Source: Desulfobacter latus (GTDB lineage: Bacteria; Desulfobacterota; Desulfobacteria; Desulfobacterales; Desulfobacteraceae). Taken from it: a stretch of DNA of 40,084 nt. Shown here piece after piece: positions 25,260 through 34,048 of the stretch (position 1 is the first letter of the stretch; each line of letters starts with the position of its first letter). The notes below the pieces were generated by a model that had not been told where the DNA came from, ran no database searches, and saw nothing but the letters and a program-made list of their open reading frames with translations. The stretch covers positions 1 to 40,084 of the forward strand of contig NZ_JACADJ010000034.1 of NCBI RefSeq assembly GCF_013389365.1, written 5' to 3'. The translations under genes were made by a program, and so were the position numbers.

Positions 25260-25365
25260 GGCATCCTTCATTTCCCGCTTTACACTTTCCAGATGCCGAC
25301 CCCCATTTTTCGGGAACCTCCATTCAAAAAGTGTAAAGTACTTTTGGGATCATATGAAGGATGCC
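25260..25365. repeat. Nested palindromic element between hisS and aspS
   Basis: Perfect outer arms GGCATCCTTCAT (25260-25271) and ATGAAGGATGCC (25354-25365) enclose inner arms CTTTACACTTT (25279-25289) and AAAGTGTAAAG (25329-25339). The 106-bp unit fills most of the spacer and its right end touches the hisS stop codon. It looks like a small MITE/REP-type insertion or a large intercistronic RNA hairpin. Confidence 0.7.
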
Positions 25366-26621
25366 TAATTTTTAATCAATTGTGCCAAGTCATTCACTAG
25401 GTTTTCTATGCCGATTTCCGTTTGTTCCTTGGTCTCCATGTTGCGCAGCACAATTTTTTTTTGAGTCAGTTCATTGTCCCCGACAATAAGAACAAGCGCG
25501 GCATTAAGCTTGTTTGCCCGCTTCATCAATGCCTTCATACTTTTTCCACGGAAATCCGTATCTGTTCTAATGCCCATGGTGTTCAGTTTGCAGGACCATT
25601 CAAATGCATATTTCTGGGCATCCGCTCCCAGGCTGACAATAAAAATGTCAGGGCGCTTTTCATACGTCTGGTCGTCAAGCTGTTCCAACACTTCCACCAG
25701 ACGGTCAAACCCGATGGCAAACCCGATGGCCGGTGTTGAGGGTCCGCCAAGCTCTTCCACCAGACGATCGTACCGGCCGCCCCCGGCAACGGCGGATTGG
25801 GCACCAAGTGTTGTGGTCTGAATTTCCCAGGCTGTGCGGGTATAATAATCAAGTCCACGCACCAGGGTATCATCAACCATGAAATCCACGCCTAGTTTTT
25901 CAAGGCTGTTTTTCACGGTTTCAAAATGGGTACGGCAATCCGGACACAGATGATCCACCGTGGCCGGTGCCCCTTCAAGGGCCTGCCGGCATGTTTGTGC
26001 CTTGCAGTCTAATATCCGTAACGGATTTTTAACCAGCCTGCGTTGGCAGTTTTCACACAGTTTGTCTTTTCGGTCGCCTAAAAAATTCAGCAGGGCCTTT
26101 TGAAAATCAGGGCGGCAGTCAGGGCAGCCAAGGCTGTTGATATGGGCCGAAAGGCCCGCAAGTCCAAGGCGGTGCAGCAATGTGTGCAAAAGAAAAATCA
26201 GTTCACTGTCAATATAAGGGGAGTCGATCCCGAAAACTTCGGCATCAATCTGGTAAAACTGGCGGTAGCGTCCTTTTTGCGGCCGCTCCCGGCGGAACAT
26301 GGGACCTGTCAGGTAGAACTTGCGGAACGGTTCGGCAGCATACATTTTATGCTGGATATACGCCCTGCAAATGGATGCGGTGGCCTCGGGCCGCAGTGTG
26401 AGCATATCTCCTTTTCTGTCTTCAAAGGTATACATCTCCTTTTCAACAATATCGGTTGTTTCTCCGATACTCCGGGCAAATAATGCTGTTTTTTCAATAA
26501 TCGGAATACGGATTTCCCTGTATCCAAAGGATTCAAACAGGGCTGCCGCTTCTTGTTCCACCTTTTGCCACAGAGCGATTTGCTCCGGTAAAATATCTCT
26601 GAACCCGCGTATGGTCTGCAT
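25365..26621 (-). CDS. hisS: Histidyl-tRNA synthetase
   Basis: Class II synthetase of 418 aa. It begins with the typical MQTIRGFRDILPE. Motif 1 is near 45-60, motif 2 reads FRRERPQKGRYRQFYQID near 110-130, the histidine-binding signatures are LVRGLDYYTRTAWE near 258 and AVAGGGRYDRLVEELGG near 282, and motif 3 is AIGFAIGFDRLVEVL near 305. The C-terminal anticodon-binding domain covers about 325-415. Many Cys residues lie in a 170-235 stretch (CPDCR, CENCQ, CPDCR), a zinc-ribbon-like insertion seen in many relatives. A promoter candidate lies at 26678-26707. Confidence 0.95.
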   Translation of the reverse strand: MQTIRGFRDILPEQIALWQKVEQEAAALFESFGYREIRIPIIEKTALFARSIGETTDIVEKEMYTFEDRKGDMLTLRPEATASICRAYIQHKMYAAEPFRKFYLTGPMFRRERPQKGRYRQFYQIDAEVFGIDSPYIDSELIFLLHTLLHRLGLAGLSAHINSLGCPDCRPDFQKALLNFLGDRKDKLCENCQRRLVKNPLRILDCKAQTCRQALEGAPATVDHLCPDCRTHFETVKNSLEKLGVDFMVDDTLVRGLDYYTRTAWEIQTTTLGAQSAVAGGGRYDRLVEELGGPSTPAIGFAIGFDRLVEVLEQLDDQTYEKRPDIFIVSLGADAQKYAFEWSCKLNTMGIRTDTDFRGKSMKALMKRANKLNAALVLIVGDNELTQKKIVLRNMETKEQTEIGIENLVNDLAQLIKN

Positions 26622-26677
26622 GCTTTTTTATATCTTTAAATTTATGTCGTTTATTTCAAAAAAATATACAGCCGATC

Positions 26678-26707
26678 TATATAGTTTAAAATCAATGTTT
26701 TAGTCAA
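26678..26707 (-). promoter_or_regulatory. Candidate promoter for hisS (and aspS)
   Basis: On the minus strand TTGACT (26707-26702), an 18-base spacer and TATATA (26683-26678). The leader before hisS is about 50 bases. Confidence 0.55.
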
Positions 26708-27559
26708 CATATAATAAATGGTTTCATTCTGATTTCGGGTTATATCAATACGATCTATTAAATCTCTTTTAGACGCTCCTCAATTCATCTTAAAAAAATA
26801 AAAAATTTGTTGCACTTGATGAATCTAGGCGATATAGTACCATCTATATCAAAAAGCGACCACCAACGGGAGCGACCAAATATGTCACAAGGCATGTTGC
26901 CATTCAAAGAAGAAGAAACATTAAGCTGTTCAATCTCCTTGGCCTTCTTGGCAGATCTGCCTGTATGCCTTGCGTTTGCTAAATTTATTGATTCAGAAAA
27001 ATTTATTGTACCATTACTGTTGGTATAAAGATGCTAAATGCAGGAATAAACAAAAAAATAATAACAAGTTATAGTTTTGAAGAACTAACAATTGATGGTT
27101 CTTGAATAAGGTTAAGATATCTATGGCTGGCACCTGTTCGTATTTTTGTAAAGTTATATTAAATTTCGGCGGTGAATTTTGGCTATACTATCCTATTGAC
27201 AAACCGGAAGTTCCTATCTTATATAAACTTAAACTTGATAAGAGATCATTAACTTTGAAACGACTGTTTAAATTTATTCAAATCCCAAACAGAAAGGAGG
27301 TTTTGGTGTGGGAAAGCGTTTGAGGGGATCTTTAAACCTTCTTGCGAGGTGGAGTGGCTGACGGCACCTTGACGCAATATCCGACCGGATGACATTGCCG
27401 CAAGGTTGAGTTTAGGTGCTTTAAAAAATGACATTTTGTTTTCGCAGATAAATTTAAGAAAGACAGAAAGACAGGATGTCAGAATTGATGTCTGTTGGTA
27501 ATATCAAATGAATTGAGAAATTATTTAATTAAATTCACTACAATTATCAGGGAGGAAAA
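26708..27559. other. Gene-poor stretch between hisS and aclB
   Basis: About 850 bases of AT-rich DNA. I see a probable transposase scrap at 26882-27028 and a short frame at 27102-27323 that I do not recognise and do not trust. The part at 27330-27430 is GC-richer and may be further insertion debris. The segment just before aclB must carry its promoter, but I found no convincing -35/-10 pair; GGGAGG sits seven bases before the aclB ATG. Confidence 0.5.
26882..27028 (+). pseudogene. Possible N-terminal scrap of an IS1380-type transposase
   Basis: The frame from the ATG at 26882 starts MSQGMLPFKEEE and continues with a LADLPVCLAFAKFI stretch. IS1380-family transposases of related bacteria start with a similar LPFKYEEE element followed by a G/A-LP-x-YLDLA segment. 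The frame ends after 48 codons, with no catalytic DDE region, so it could only be a remnant. The match is short and by eye. Confidence 0.35.
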
Positions 27560-28789
27560 ATGCAACTAACTGGATTAAAATACGGAAAGCAATTGATGGA
27601 TGTCGTTGATTTCCCTGTAGCAGAGACCCTGACAGAAAATGCTACCAAAGAACAGATTGAAGCGTTGCTGAAAAAAGGCGGCAAGCTCGTTGTAAAACCG
27701 TCTTTTATGGGCAGTGCCGGTAAAAAAGGAAAAGCAGGACTGGTAAGAATCGTCGACAACTATGCCGATGCCGTCCAGGCCAAAAAAGATCTTTTCTATG
27801 CCGAATATCAGCAAGGACCTACGACACATAAAGCAAACGGCGTTACATTTGAAGAGTTTGTCGCCTCAGATGCAGAGCTTTATGTAAGTATTACAACCTC
27901 AACAATTACCAGAACACCCGTCATGCTGTTGATTGTTGAGGGTGGTGTTGAAGTTGAAGAACTTCCGGACGACAAAAAAGCAATCGTTCCGTTTAACCCC
28001 AATGAAGGCCTCAGAGGCTATCATATCAATGATGCACTGCTGAAACTGGGATGCCCCAAACCGTTCATCAGCCCGCTGGTACAGCAGCTTCCCAAACTGT
28101 GGGATCTGTATAACAATTATGGTCTGACCATGATTGAGCTGAACCCCATCCGTATGAAAAAAGGCAAACGTCCCCTTCCGGTTGCCTGCGACGTTAAAGC
28201 CGCTTTTGACCAGGACGATCCCGCACATACCCGCATTGAATTCCCCAATGAAGTATTTGCTACCGAATTGACGGAGTTTGAAACCGAAATCAACCAGCTG
28301 AGAACCTATCAGGGACAGAGTGACGTTGTGGAACTCAATCCCAACGGAACCATTCTGCCTTTCATGTTCGGTGGTGGTGCCAACAGTGCGGCCACTGAGG
28401 TTCTGGGCGACAAAGCAATGTTCTCATCTGACTTTGGTGGAAACCCGCCCTATGCAAAGATGAAAGAGATTGCAAGCATTTGCTACAGACATTTCCTGAA
28501 AAATGCAAACATTGTTCAGATTATTGGTGGTAAAGCAAACAATACAGATATCTTCGTTACCATCAAAGCGATGCTGGATGCCCTGAGAGAAAATATTCAG
28601 CTGAATCCTGATGTACACGTTGTAATCGGTCGTGGTGGACCAAATGTCGTGCAGGGAATGATTTATGCCCGTGACCTTCTTGACAGTATGAAAATTCCAT
28701 ACAAAATGTTCGGTTTTGACAGTAGTATGATTGGTGTATTGAATTACACCCTGGAACTGGATGCATGGATTACAGCAAATAAGAAATAA
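27560..28789 (+). CDS. aclB: ATP-citrate lyase, small (ATP-grasp) subunit
   Basis: Subunit of the enzyme that converts citrate, ATP and CoA to acetyl-CoA and oxaloacetate (or works in the citrate-forming direction, as reported in Desulfobacter). The 409-aa protein matches the N-terminal part of animal ACLY and the small subunit of Chlorobium: an ATP-grasp domain related to the succinyl-CoA synthetase beta chain (about 1-240: LVVKPSFMGSAGKKGKAG, TMIELNPIRM) and a citrate-binding flavodoxin-like domain (about 250-409: FGGGANSAATEVLGDKAMFSS, VIGRGGPNVVQG). GGGAGG precedes the ATG. It is followed after 109 bp by the large subunit. Confidence 0.93.
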   Translation: MQLTGLKYGKQLMDVVDFPVAETLTENATKEQIEALLKKGGKLVVKPSFMGSAGKKGKAGLVRIVDNYADAVQAKKDLFYAEYQQGPTTHKANGVTFEEFVASDAELYVSITTSTITRTPVMLLIVEGGVEVEELPDDKKAIVPFNPNEGLRGYHINDALLKLGCPKPFISPLVQQLPKLWDLYNNYGLTMIELNPIRMKKGKRPLPVACDVKAAFDQDDPAHTRIEFPNEVFATELTEFETEINQLRTYQGQSDVVELNPNGTILPFMFGGGANSAATEVLGDKAMFSSDFGGNPPYAKMKEIASICYRHFLKNANIVQIIGGKANNTDIFVTIKAMLDALRENIQLNPDVHVVIGRGGPNVVQGMIYARDLLDSMKIPYKMFGFDSSMIGVLNYTLELDAWITANKK

Positions 28790-28898
28790 TTAATTGCTGA
28801 ACCAAAAACAAAGGTCAAAGGTAATCTGACGATTTAATTATAAATCAAAAGCATTTTAGCAAATTAAACAGGAATTAAATCATTTTATTGGAGAAGCT

Positions 28899-31619
28899 AT
28901 GAGCCAAACTAATCCGTTCCCCTATTATGTGGGAGTAAATAATCTAGAAGAAATAGCAAATAAAGAATCCCGTTGCATCGTGATGAATCTTCTGGGTGGT
29001 GAAAGTAGAGGCGTAACCCCCACATCACATGAATTCAGTGGCGGCAACATTGTTGCTGGTGTTCAATATGGAAAGTCCGGTGCAAAACTGGAAACCAAAA
29101 TTGGTGATATCCCTGCATACGGCAGTGTTAAAGAGATTGTCGACGCTGGTATTAAATTTGATGTAGGCGTTATCTATCTGCCGCCCACAGCGGTTGCTGC
29201 TGCTGCAGCCGAACTGATTGCCCACAATCCCGATCTGACCAAAATCGTTATCCTGACAGAAAAAGTAGGTGTTAAAGATTCTGCGTTTATCCGCGCCATC
29301 GCACAGGAAAATAAAATTGATGTATTTGGCGGAAACTGCCTGGGTATCGGTAACTCCTGGGACCAGGTACGTGTTGGTGGTGCCCTGGGCGGAAATAATC
29401 CGGGTGAATCCCTTGTAAAAGGCAGTGTTGCTGTTTTCAGTAACTCCGGTAACTTCAGTACCACCATTCCTGAATACCTGAAAACCTCTGGTTTCGGTAC
29501 ATCCACCGTACTGAGTTCCGGTAAAGACCTTTATATCCAGTTTGCTTTCCCCGAATTCCTCTATTGCGCAGAAAATGATCCGCGTACCAAAGCGATCTTC
29601 TGCTACATTGAGCCCGGCGGATATTATGAAAAACAGGCACTGGATTGGGTTGCCGACGGCACCATCAAGCTGACCAAACCCATCGTATGCTGCGTAACCG
29701 GTCGCTGGAAAGCAAACCTGAGCCGTGCGGTTGGTCATGCCGGTGCCATCGCTGGTGGTGGTGACGATGCGCTTGCAAAAGAGAAATGGTTTGATGAGTA
29801 CTTTGGCGTAGAGATGTTCAATCCTGACAGCCCCAAAGCTTCCAAAAAGGGTGTTAGAATTGAATCCATCCAGGACGCCCCCACAGCTATGGCTGCTGTC
29901 TACAAAGAGATCGGTGAAGATCCCGATTTTGAAGCCTTTGGCGACCTGAGCCTGAAACCCTGGTTTGTAAATGAACAAGGTCAGGGTCTTCCGGAAAAAC
30001 TGCACATGGACGCCGTTGAAGCCATGGAACCCTACAACGATGCCATCAAAAAACTTGGTAATCAGGTAGGTGCCCAGCTGACCAGAGAATCCATGCGCAA
30101 TAAGTCCGGCGCAAGCCGCATGAATCCGAAAACCGACGTTACCGAAGTACATGGTGTCCCGGTTCTCGATCTTGTTGTAAAGAATTTTGCCCTTTCCAAC
30201 CTATTTGCCGTATCTTCCGTAGAGCCCGATGTGAAATATCTACCGGTAGCCAATGCCCTCATGAACTATTTCACAGCCGTGGGTACGCAGTATATGGATA
30301 TTACCGCCCGTGGCCGCGCCAATGGCGCCCTGCCTAACGCTTATCTCGGCGCTGCGGTGTTAACATCCGGTAACTGCAAACTGTATCAAGACATGACAGA
30401 GATGACCAAAAATATGATCAATCTCTTCTATGTCGATATCTATGGCGATATGTCTGTAAACGATGCGCTTGTTACTGAAAAACTGGCACAGAAGATTATG
30501 CCCCAGGGTGAAACCACTGCTAAAGAAGCAGAAGTTGCTGCATTCTTTGGTGACCTGCTGGCTAAAGAAGGGCTGGAAACCATCTTCACCAAATATGCCC
30601 AGAAATATGCCGAAGCAAACAGTGATGTAAACAAATTGGCCCTGATGCTGTCTGCCATGTCCTTAAGCCTTATCTGGACGCCCCTGGTTGACAGGCAGAT
30701 GACTGTAGAAACAGCTCATGAAGTTGCTACATATCTGGCATGCAACGGCGTTCTTGTTGGTTGCTGCGCACCCCAGTATGAGATCAACGATTTCTACAAA
30801 TCCTTGGTAGAACTCAACGATCTGTCCGTACTCAATACCGACTTTGCAACGACCTGCTTTAAACTGCTGTTCAACCGTGAGCCGGAAGTGAAAGAACAGT
30901 TTGCCATCAACGGCCTGCTCAACCTGCTGATGTCCAACGGCCCGGGTACCATCAGTGCCAAGGGTGCCAAGGAATCCGTCAGTGGCGGTAACTTCATCGC
31001 TACATGCTACTCCGGCTGGATGAACAACACCGGTCGTGACCATGGCGGCAACGGTTTTGAAGCCATCAAGTTCCTCAAAGACGCCTTTGGCGACTTTGAT
31101 CCGTACCTGGAACCGGATGAAGAAAAACGCAATGCCACAATGAAAGAGCTGGCCCAGGCGACTGCACAAAAATACCTGGATACCAAATTAACGGCAAAAC
31201 GCGAAGGTATCATGAATTACTTCAAGGTACCGTGCGTAAACCATCCGGTATTCAAGGGCAAACCTGTCAACTACGATCCGCGTGAAGTTTTCATGGACAA
31301 ACTGTTCACTGAAAGAAACGAGATCAACCACTTCCAGGTATTCTATCATTACCTGGTTCAGGCAATGTTTGACGTTGGCGCCACCAAGAACGTATTCTGC
31401 GTGAATATTGACGGCGTTATCGCAACCATCTCTCTTGACCTGCTCTGGAAAGATGTTAACAGCGGAAAAATCGGTGCCAAAGAAATGCAGGATATCGCAT
31501 TTATCATGTTCCTGCTTGGTCGTATGGTGGGTTGCTCTGCTGAAATTGCTGACCACAAAGCGCGCGGTAATATCATGGATTGCCGTACTCCTGCAAGCCA
31601 GGTTGAATTTGTTGGATAA
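28899..31619 (+). CDS. aclA: ATP-citrate lyase, large subunit, unusually long form
   Basis: At 906 aa this is about 300 residues longer than the Chlorobium large subunit. Residues 1 to about 330 form the CoA-binding and ligase part related to the succinyl-CoA synthetase alpha chain; the phosphohistidine is H280 in RAVGHAGAIAGG. The last 250 residues or so align with the citrate-synthase-like module of ACLY: NIDGVIATISLDLLW holds the catalytic Asp D838, and VNHPVFKG holds a His (H782). Where ACLY has a DHGPA motif, this protein reads MSNGPG, with N680 in place of the His. The extra length lies between, about 340-640. It is probably a divergent class of ACL. A terminator follows at 31672-31713. 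Confidence 0.88.
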   Translation: MSQTNPFPYYVGVNNLEEIANKESRCIVMNLLGGESRGVTPTSHEFSGGNIVAGVQYGKSGAKLETKIGDIPAYGSVKEIVDAGIKFDVGVIYLPPTAVAAAAAELIAHNPDLTKIVILTEKVGVKDSAFIRAIAQENKIDVFGGNCLGIGNSWDQVRVGGALGGNNPGESLVKGSVAVFSNSGNFSTTIPEYLKTSGFGTSTVLSSGKDLYIQFAFPEFLYCAENDPRTKAIFCYIEPGGYYEKQALDWVADGTIKLTKPIVCCVTGRWKANLSRAVGHAGAIAGGGDDALAKEKWFDEYFGVEMFNPDSPKASKKGVRIESIQDAPTAMAAVYKEIGEDPDFEAFGDLSLKPWFVNEQGQGLPEKLHMDAVEAMEPYNDAIKKLGNQVGAQLTRESMRNKSGASRMNPKTDVTEVHGVPVLDLVVKNFALSNLFAVSSVEPDVKYLPVANALMNYFTAVGTQYMDITARGRANGALPNAYLGAAVLTSGNCKLYQDMTEMTKNMINLFYVDIYGDMSVNDALVTEKLAQKIMPQGETTAKEAEVAAFFGDLLAKEGLETIFTKYAQKYAEANSDVNKLALMLSAMSLSLIWTPLVDRQMTVETAHEVATYLACNGVLVGCCAPQYEINDFYKSLVELNDLSVLNTDFATTCFKLLFNREPEVKEQFAINGLLNLLMSNGPGTISAKGAKESVSGGNFIATCYSGWMNNTGRDHGGNGFEAIKFLKDAFGDFDPYLEPDEEKRNATMKELAQATAQKYLDTKLTAKREGIMNYFKVPCVNHPVFKGKPVNYDPREVFMDKLFTERNEINHFQVFYHYLVQAMFDVGATKNVFCVNIDGVIATISLDLLWKDVNSGKIGAKEMQDIAFIMFLLGRMVGCSAEIADHKARGNIMDCRTPASQVEFVG

Positions 31620-31671
31620 CATCCCATTGGTTTCAGCGGAAAGTTAGTTTTTTAACTTTCTTAGATATATG

Positions 31672-31713
31672 AAAAACTGAGCAGGTTCTTTAGAACTTGC
31701 TCAGTTTTTTTTG
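31672..31713 (+). terminator. Terminator of aclB-aclA
   Basis: An 18-bp stem (31672-31689/31692-31709, one mismatch) ending in a run of eight T. It lies about 50 bases after the aclA stop. Confidence 0.88.
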
Positions 31714-31742
31714 TTTTAAATACCGGGATTGATTTTATTGTC

Positions 31743-31819
31743 GGCCATTTTTCGTAGGGGCAATGCCCTTTTTAGGGCAGGCACGGTGGCCTGCCCCTAC
31801 AGAGCCCGACGTTAGAACC
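31743..31819. repeat. Dispersed palindromic repeat, copy 2
   Basis: Reverse complement of the repeat at 23323-23411, running from GGCCATTTTTCGTAGGGG to CCGACGTTAGAACC, with a shorter centre. It lies directly behind the aclBA terminator. Confidence 0.75.
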
Positions 31820-31845
31820 TTCCCTAAATATTTATATGCATAAAT

Positions 31846-31861
31846 TGTTTCACATGAAACG
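31846..31861 (+). promoter_or_regulatory. parS-like palindrome, site 1
   Basis: TGTTTCACATGAAACG differs from the bacterial ParB-binding consensus TGTTNCACGTGAAACA at two positions: the central G and the last base. It lies in the intergenic gap between the ACL repeat and cobO. A second such site is at 34651-34666. ParB itself is not in the window. Confidence 0.42.
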
Positions 31862-31899
31862 GTAAATGATTACAAGTCAAATAAGAAAGGAGCTGTTTC

Positions 31900-32412
31900 G
31901 TGAAAGGTTACGTTCAAGTCTACACGGGCAATGGTAAAGGAAAAACAACCGCAGGCTTGGGGCTTGCACTCAGAGCAGCCGGTGCCGGGCTTGGGGTTTT
32001 CATTGTTCAGTTTATGAAACAGGGCATGTATTCCGAAATAAACGCACTTAAAAAATTCGATAAGATCTTTGTTGAACAATATGGTGCCGGAAAATTTGTT
32101 AAAGGAACCCCTTCTGATGTAGAACGCGCTAAATGCCGCCAGGGGTATGAGCGATTATGCCGGATTATTGAAGCCGGGAACCATGATCTAATTATCGCTG
32201 ATGAGGCCAATATGGCCTGTTCTTGCGGCTTGCTTTCAGCGGAAGACCTGTTACATCTGATTGATATAAAACCCGAACATATTGAACTTGTGATCACCGG
32301 ACGCGGTGCACCTGCGTCTGTTATGGATAGGGCAGATCTTGTAACGGAAATGACAGCGATCAAACACTATTATAAACAAGGTGTTGCGGCCAGGATAGGC
32401 ATTGAAAAGTGA
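31900..32412 (+). CDS. cobO: Corrinoid adenosyltransferase (CobA/CobO/BtuR family)
   Basis: Transfers the 5'-deoxyadenosyl group of ATP to cob(I)alamin or a cobyrinic acid diamide to form the coenzyme. The 170-aa protein opens with the family's P-loop GNGKGKTTAGLGLALRAAG near residue 10 and has the later DLIIADEANMA segment near 105 and VITGRG near 134. The start is GTG at 31900, with AAAGGAG ahead of it. It overlaps the next gene by 11 bases. Corrinoid use fits the acetate- and methyl-transferring metabolism of these anaerobes. Confidence 0.92.
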   Translation: MKGYVQVYTGNGKGKTTAGLGLALRAAGAGLGVFIVQFMKQGMYSEINALKKFDKIFVEQYGAGKFVKGTPSDVERAKCRQGYERLCRIIEAGNHDLIIADEANMACSCGLLSAEDLLHLIDIKPEHIELVITGRGAPASVMDRADLVTEMTAIKHYYKQGVAARIGIEK

Positions 32413-34048
32413 CATAAACAAAGAGCAGCGTCAGTTTAATAAATATGATCATGACGCATCCCATACAGAAAGCAGATTATCTGATAATACCGAAAAGGGC
32501 AGGGGCGGGGACACTGAAAAACAATCTGGAATAAACATCCTTGTCAGTTCAGATCGTATGACGGCCTGGGTAGAGAGAGACAATCCTGATGAAATGGCGA
32601 CTACATTAAACCAGGTTAAAGATGCGGCCATGACATATGGCATTATAAATGGTGTGTATCCGGATGCATTTATTCAGTGTTTTCTTGATGCCGGTATTCG
32701 GAAATTTCCCGTTGCCCGGGTGGATTGCGCTGACCTTTTGAAACGGCAAAGCAAGCTTTCTTTATATATAACTGGGGATAACGACAAACCAATAGAGAAG
32801 AAAAAGGGTGACATTCTCGCCGAACAGACAGGTGCGCCCACAGAAATCCAGGTTAAAAACCTGTATGGTCAAAATATAAACATTGCAACGGGAAATGATT
32901 TTGCTGTTTGTTGTGGCGAAAATACCCGATGGTCAAGGGACAAATTGAAAATCCTTGCCGCAAAATCCGGACTGCCGTCTCTTTCAGTCACCCGACGCAT
33001 GTTTATTCATCCTGTGGTGCATGTTCTCGAAGATGCCGATTATCGTTACGGACCCATTGAACCCTATGCCGATTTGTCGGTATCAGGAACGATTACCGGT
33101 GCATATTCAATAACCGCCGGTAAAGTAAGCGCCGATGAAATCCGGGGTGCAAATATAGATGCGATCGGCGATATCAATACCCGGATCGGTATTTCGGATG
33201 CGATTGTTCATGCCCAGGGGGATGTCCATGCCCGGTATGTACACAACAGTAAAATAGAGACCTTTGGCAATGTATATGTTCAAAATGAGATCATTGACTC
33301 ACAGATCCGGTGCAGTGGAAAATGTGAAAGTCCAAAGTGCAGGGTCATTTCATCAAGCGTTTATGCCAAGGAGGGGGTTATCCTTTCCAGCGTCGGAAGT
33401 GAGCGGTCAGTGCCAAGCACGATTATTGCCGGCGGCGAACAGCATGCCATCGGCCTTGTGCAACCCATTTTGGATATGATGAATGCCGTTTTTGACCGAT
33501 TAGAGGACCTTAAAGATGAAAAAAGCTATCAGCAGTCCCAGGCCGAAAAAATTTTTAAAAAAATGATCAAACTTAAAACGTTTCATGACAAGGCCAAGAA
33601 AAGAAAAGATGCCTTGTTATTTGAACTTGATAAAAAAAGAGACCTCATACACGATAAAATTTTGAACAACATCCAAACGTTGATTTCAACCTACGATACG
33701 AGAATGAACCGGTCTCTGGCGACACTGAAAACAATGAATGGTTCCAAAAAAGAGCATGATGCGTCTGCTCTGGAACTGGAAAAAAAGATCTCCATCGCTA
33801 CTGTCCAGGCAGAAAAAGAGATTTTTTCACATGAAAAAATACTCTTTGCATATTTGGAAACGTCAAAGAAAAGCATCGGCATTCCAATTATTGAAATTAA
33901 AGGAACCGCCTATGCCGGTACCACTTTGGGTGGCATTTATCAACGTATGCCGCTCAGGGATGATAAAACCGGTTTTAAGATTGAAGAAGTGAGGGGGCAG
34001 GGCCGGGCACCTGAATTAAGATTTACCCCACGGTTGCAGACGTCGTGA
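32402..34048 (+). CDS. DUF342/FapA-domain protein with coiled coil
   Basis: A 548-aa cytoplasmic protein. After a polar N-terminus (1-45) comes an alpha/beta region (about 45-190), then the DUF342 (FapA, flagellar assembly protein A) repeats (about 205-355), with the characteristic right-handed beta-helix pattern of short repeats such as LSVSGTITGAYSITAGK, DINTRIGISDAIVHAQGDV and SKIETFGNVYVQNEI. A long coiled coil (about 370-490) and a short C-terminal beta segment follow. DUF342 proteins are linked to surface polymers and flagellar or cell-shape functions, but the role is not settled. The TTG start at 32402 overlaps cobO, with AGGA upstream; no in-frame ATG exists near. Its 3' end overlaps convergent thpR by 33 bases. 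Confidence 0.85.
   Translation: MKSDINKEQRQFNKYDHDASHTESRLSDNTEKGRGGDTEKQSGINILVSSDRMTAWVERDNPDEMATTLNQVKDAAMTYGIINGVYPDAFIQCFLDAGIRKFPVARVDCADLLKRQSKLSLYITGDNDKPIEKKKGDILAEQTGAPTEIQVKNLYGQNINIATGNDFAVCCGENTRWSRDKLKILAAKSGLPSLSVTRRMFIHPVVHVLEDADYRYGPIEPYADLSVSGTITGAYSITAGKVSADEIRGANIDAIGDINTRIGISDAIVHAQGDVHARYVHNSKIETFGNVYVQNEIIDSQIRCSGKCESPKCRVISSSVYAKEGVILSSVGSERSVPSTIIAGGEQHAIGLVQPILDMMNAVFDRLEDLKDEKSYQQSQAEKIFKKMIKLKTFHDKAKKRKDALLFELDKKRDLIHDKILNNIQTLISTYDTRMNRSLATLKTMNGSKKEHDASALELEKKISIATVQAEKEIFSHEKILFAYLETSKKSIGIPIIEIKGTAYAGTTLGGIYQRMPLRDDKTGFKIEEVRGQGRAPELRFTPRLQTS
33823..33838 (+). promoter_or_regulatory. Weak parS-like palindrome inside the DUF342 gene
   Basis: TTTTTCACATGAAAAA shares the core TTCACATGAA with the two better sites but misses the outer G/C positions, about 13 of 16 matches. 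It lies in the coiled-coil coding region and may be a coincidence. Confidence 0.15.

Noticed and set aside
27102-27323. 73-codon frame before aclB
   Set aside because: No recognisable family, poor start context, and it lies in a stretch that looks like insertion debris.
29025-30152. Long minus-strand frame opposite aclA
   Set aside because: It is a shadow of the strongly coding aclA frame; it has no family features of its own.
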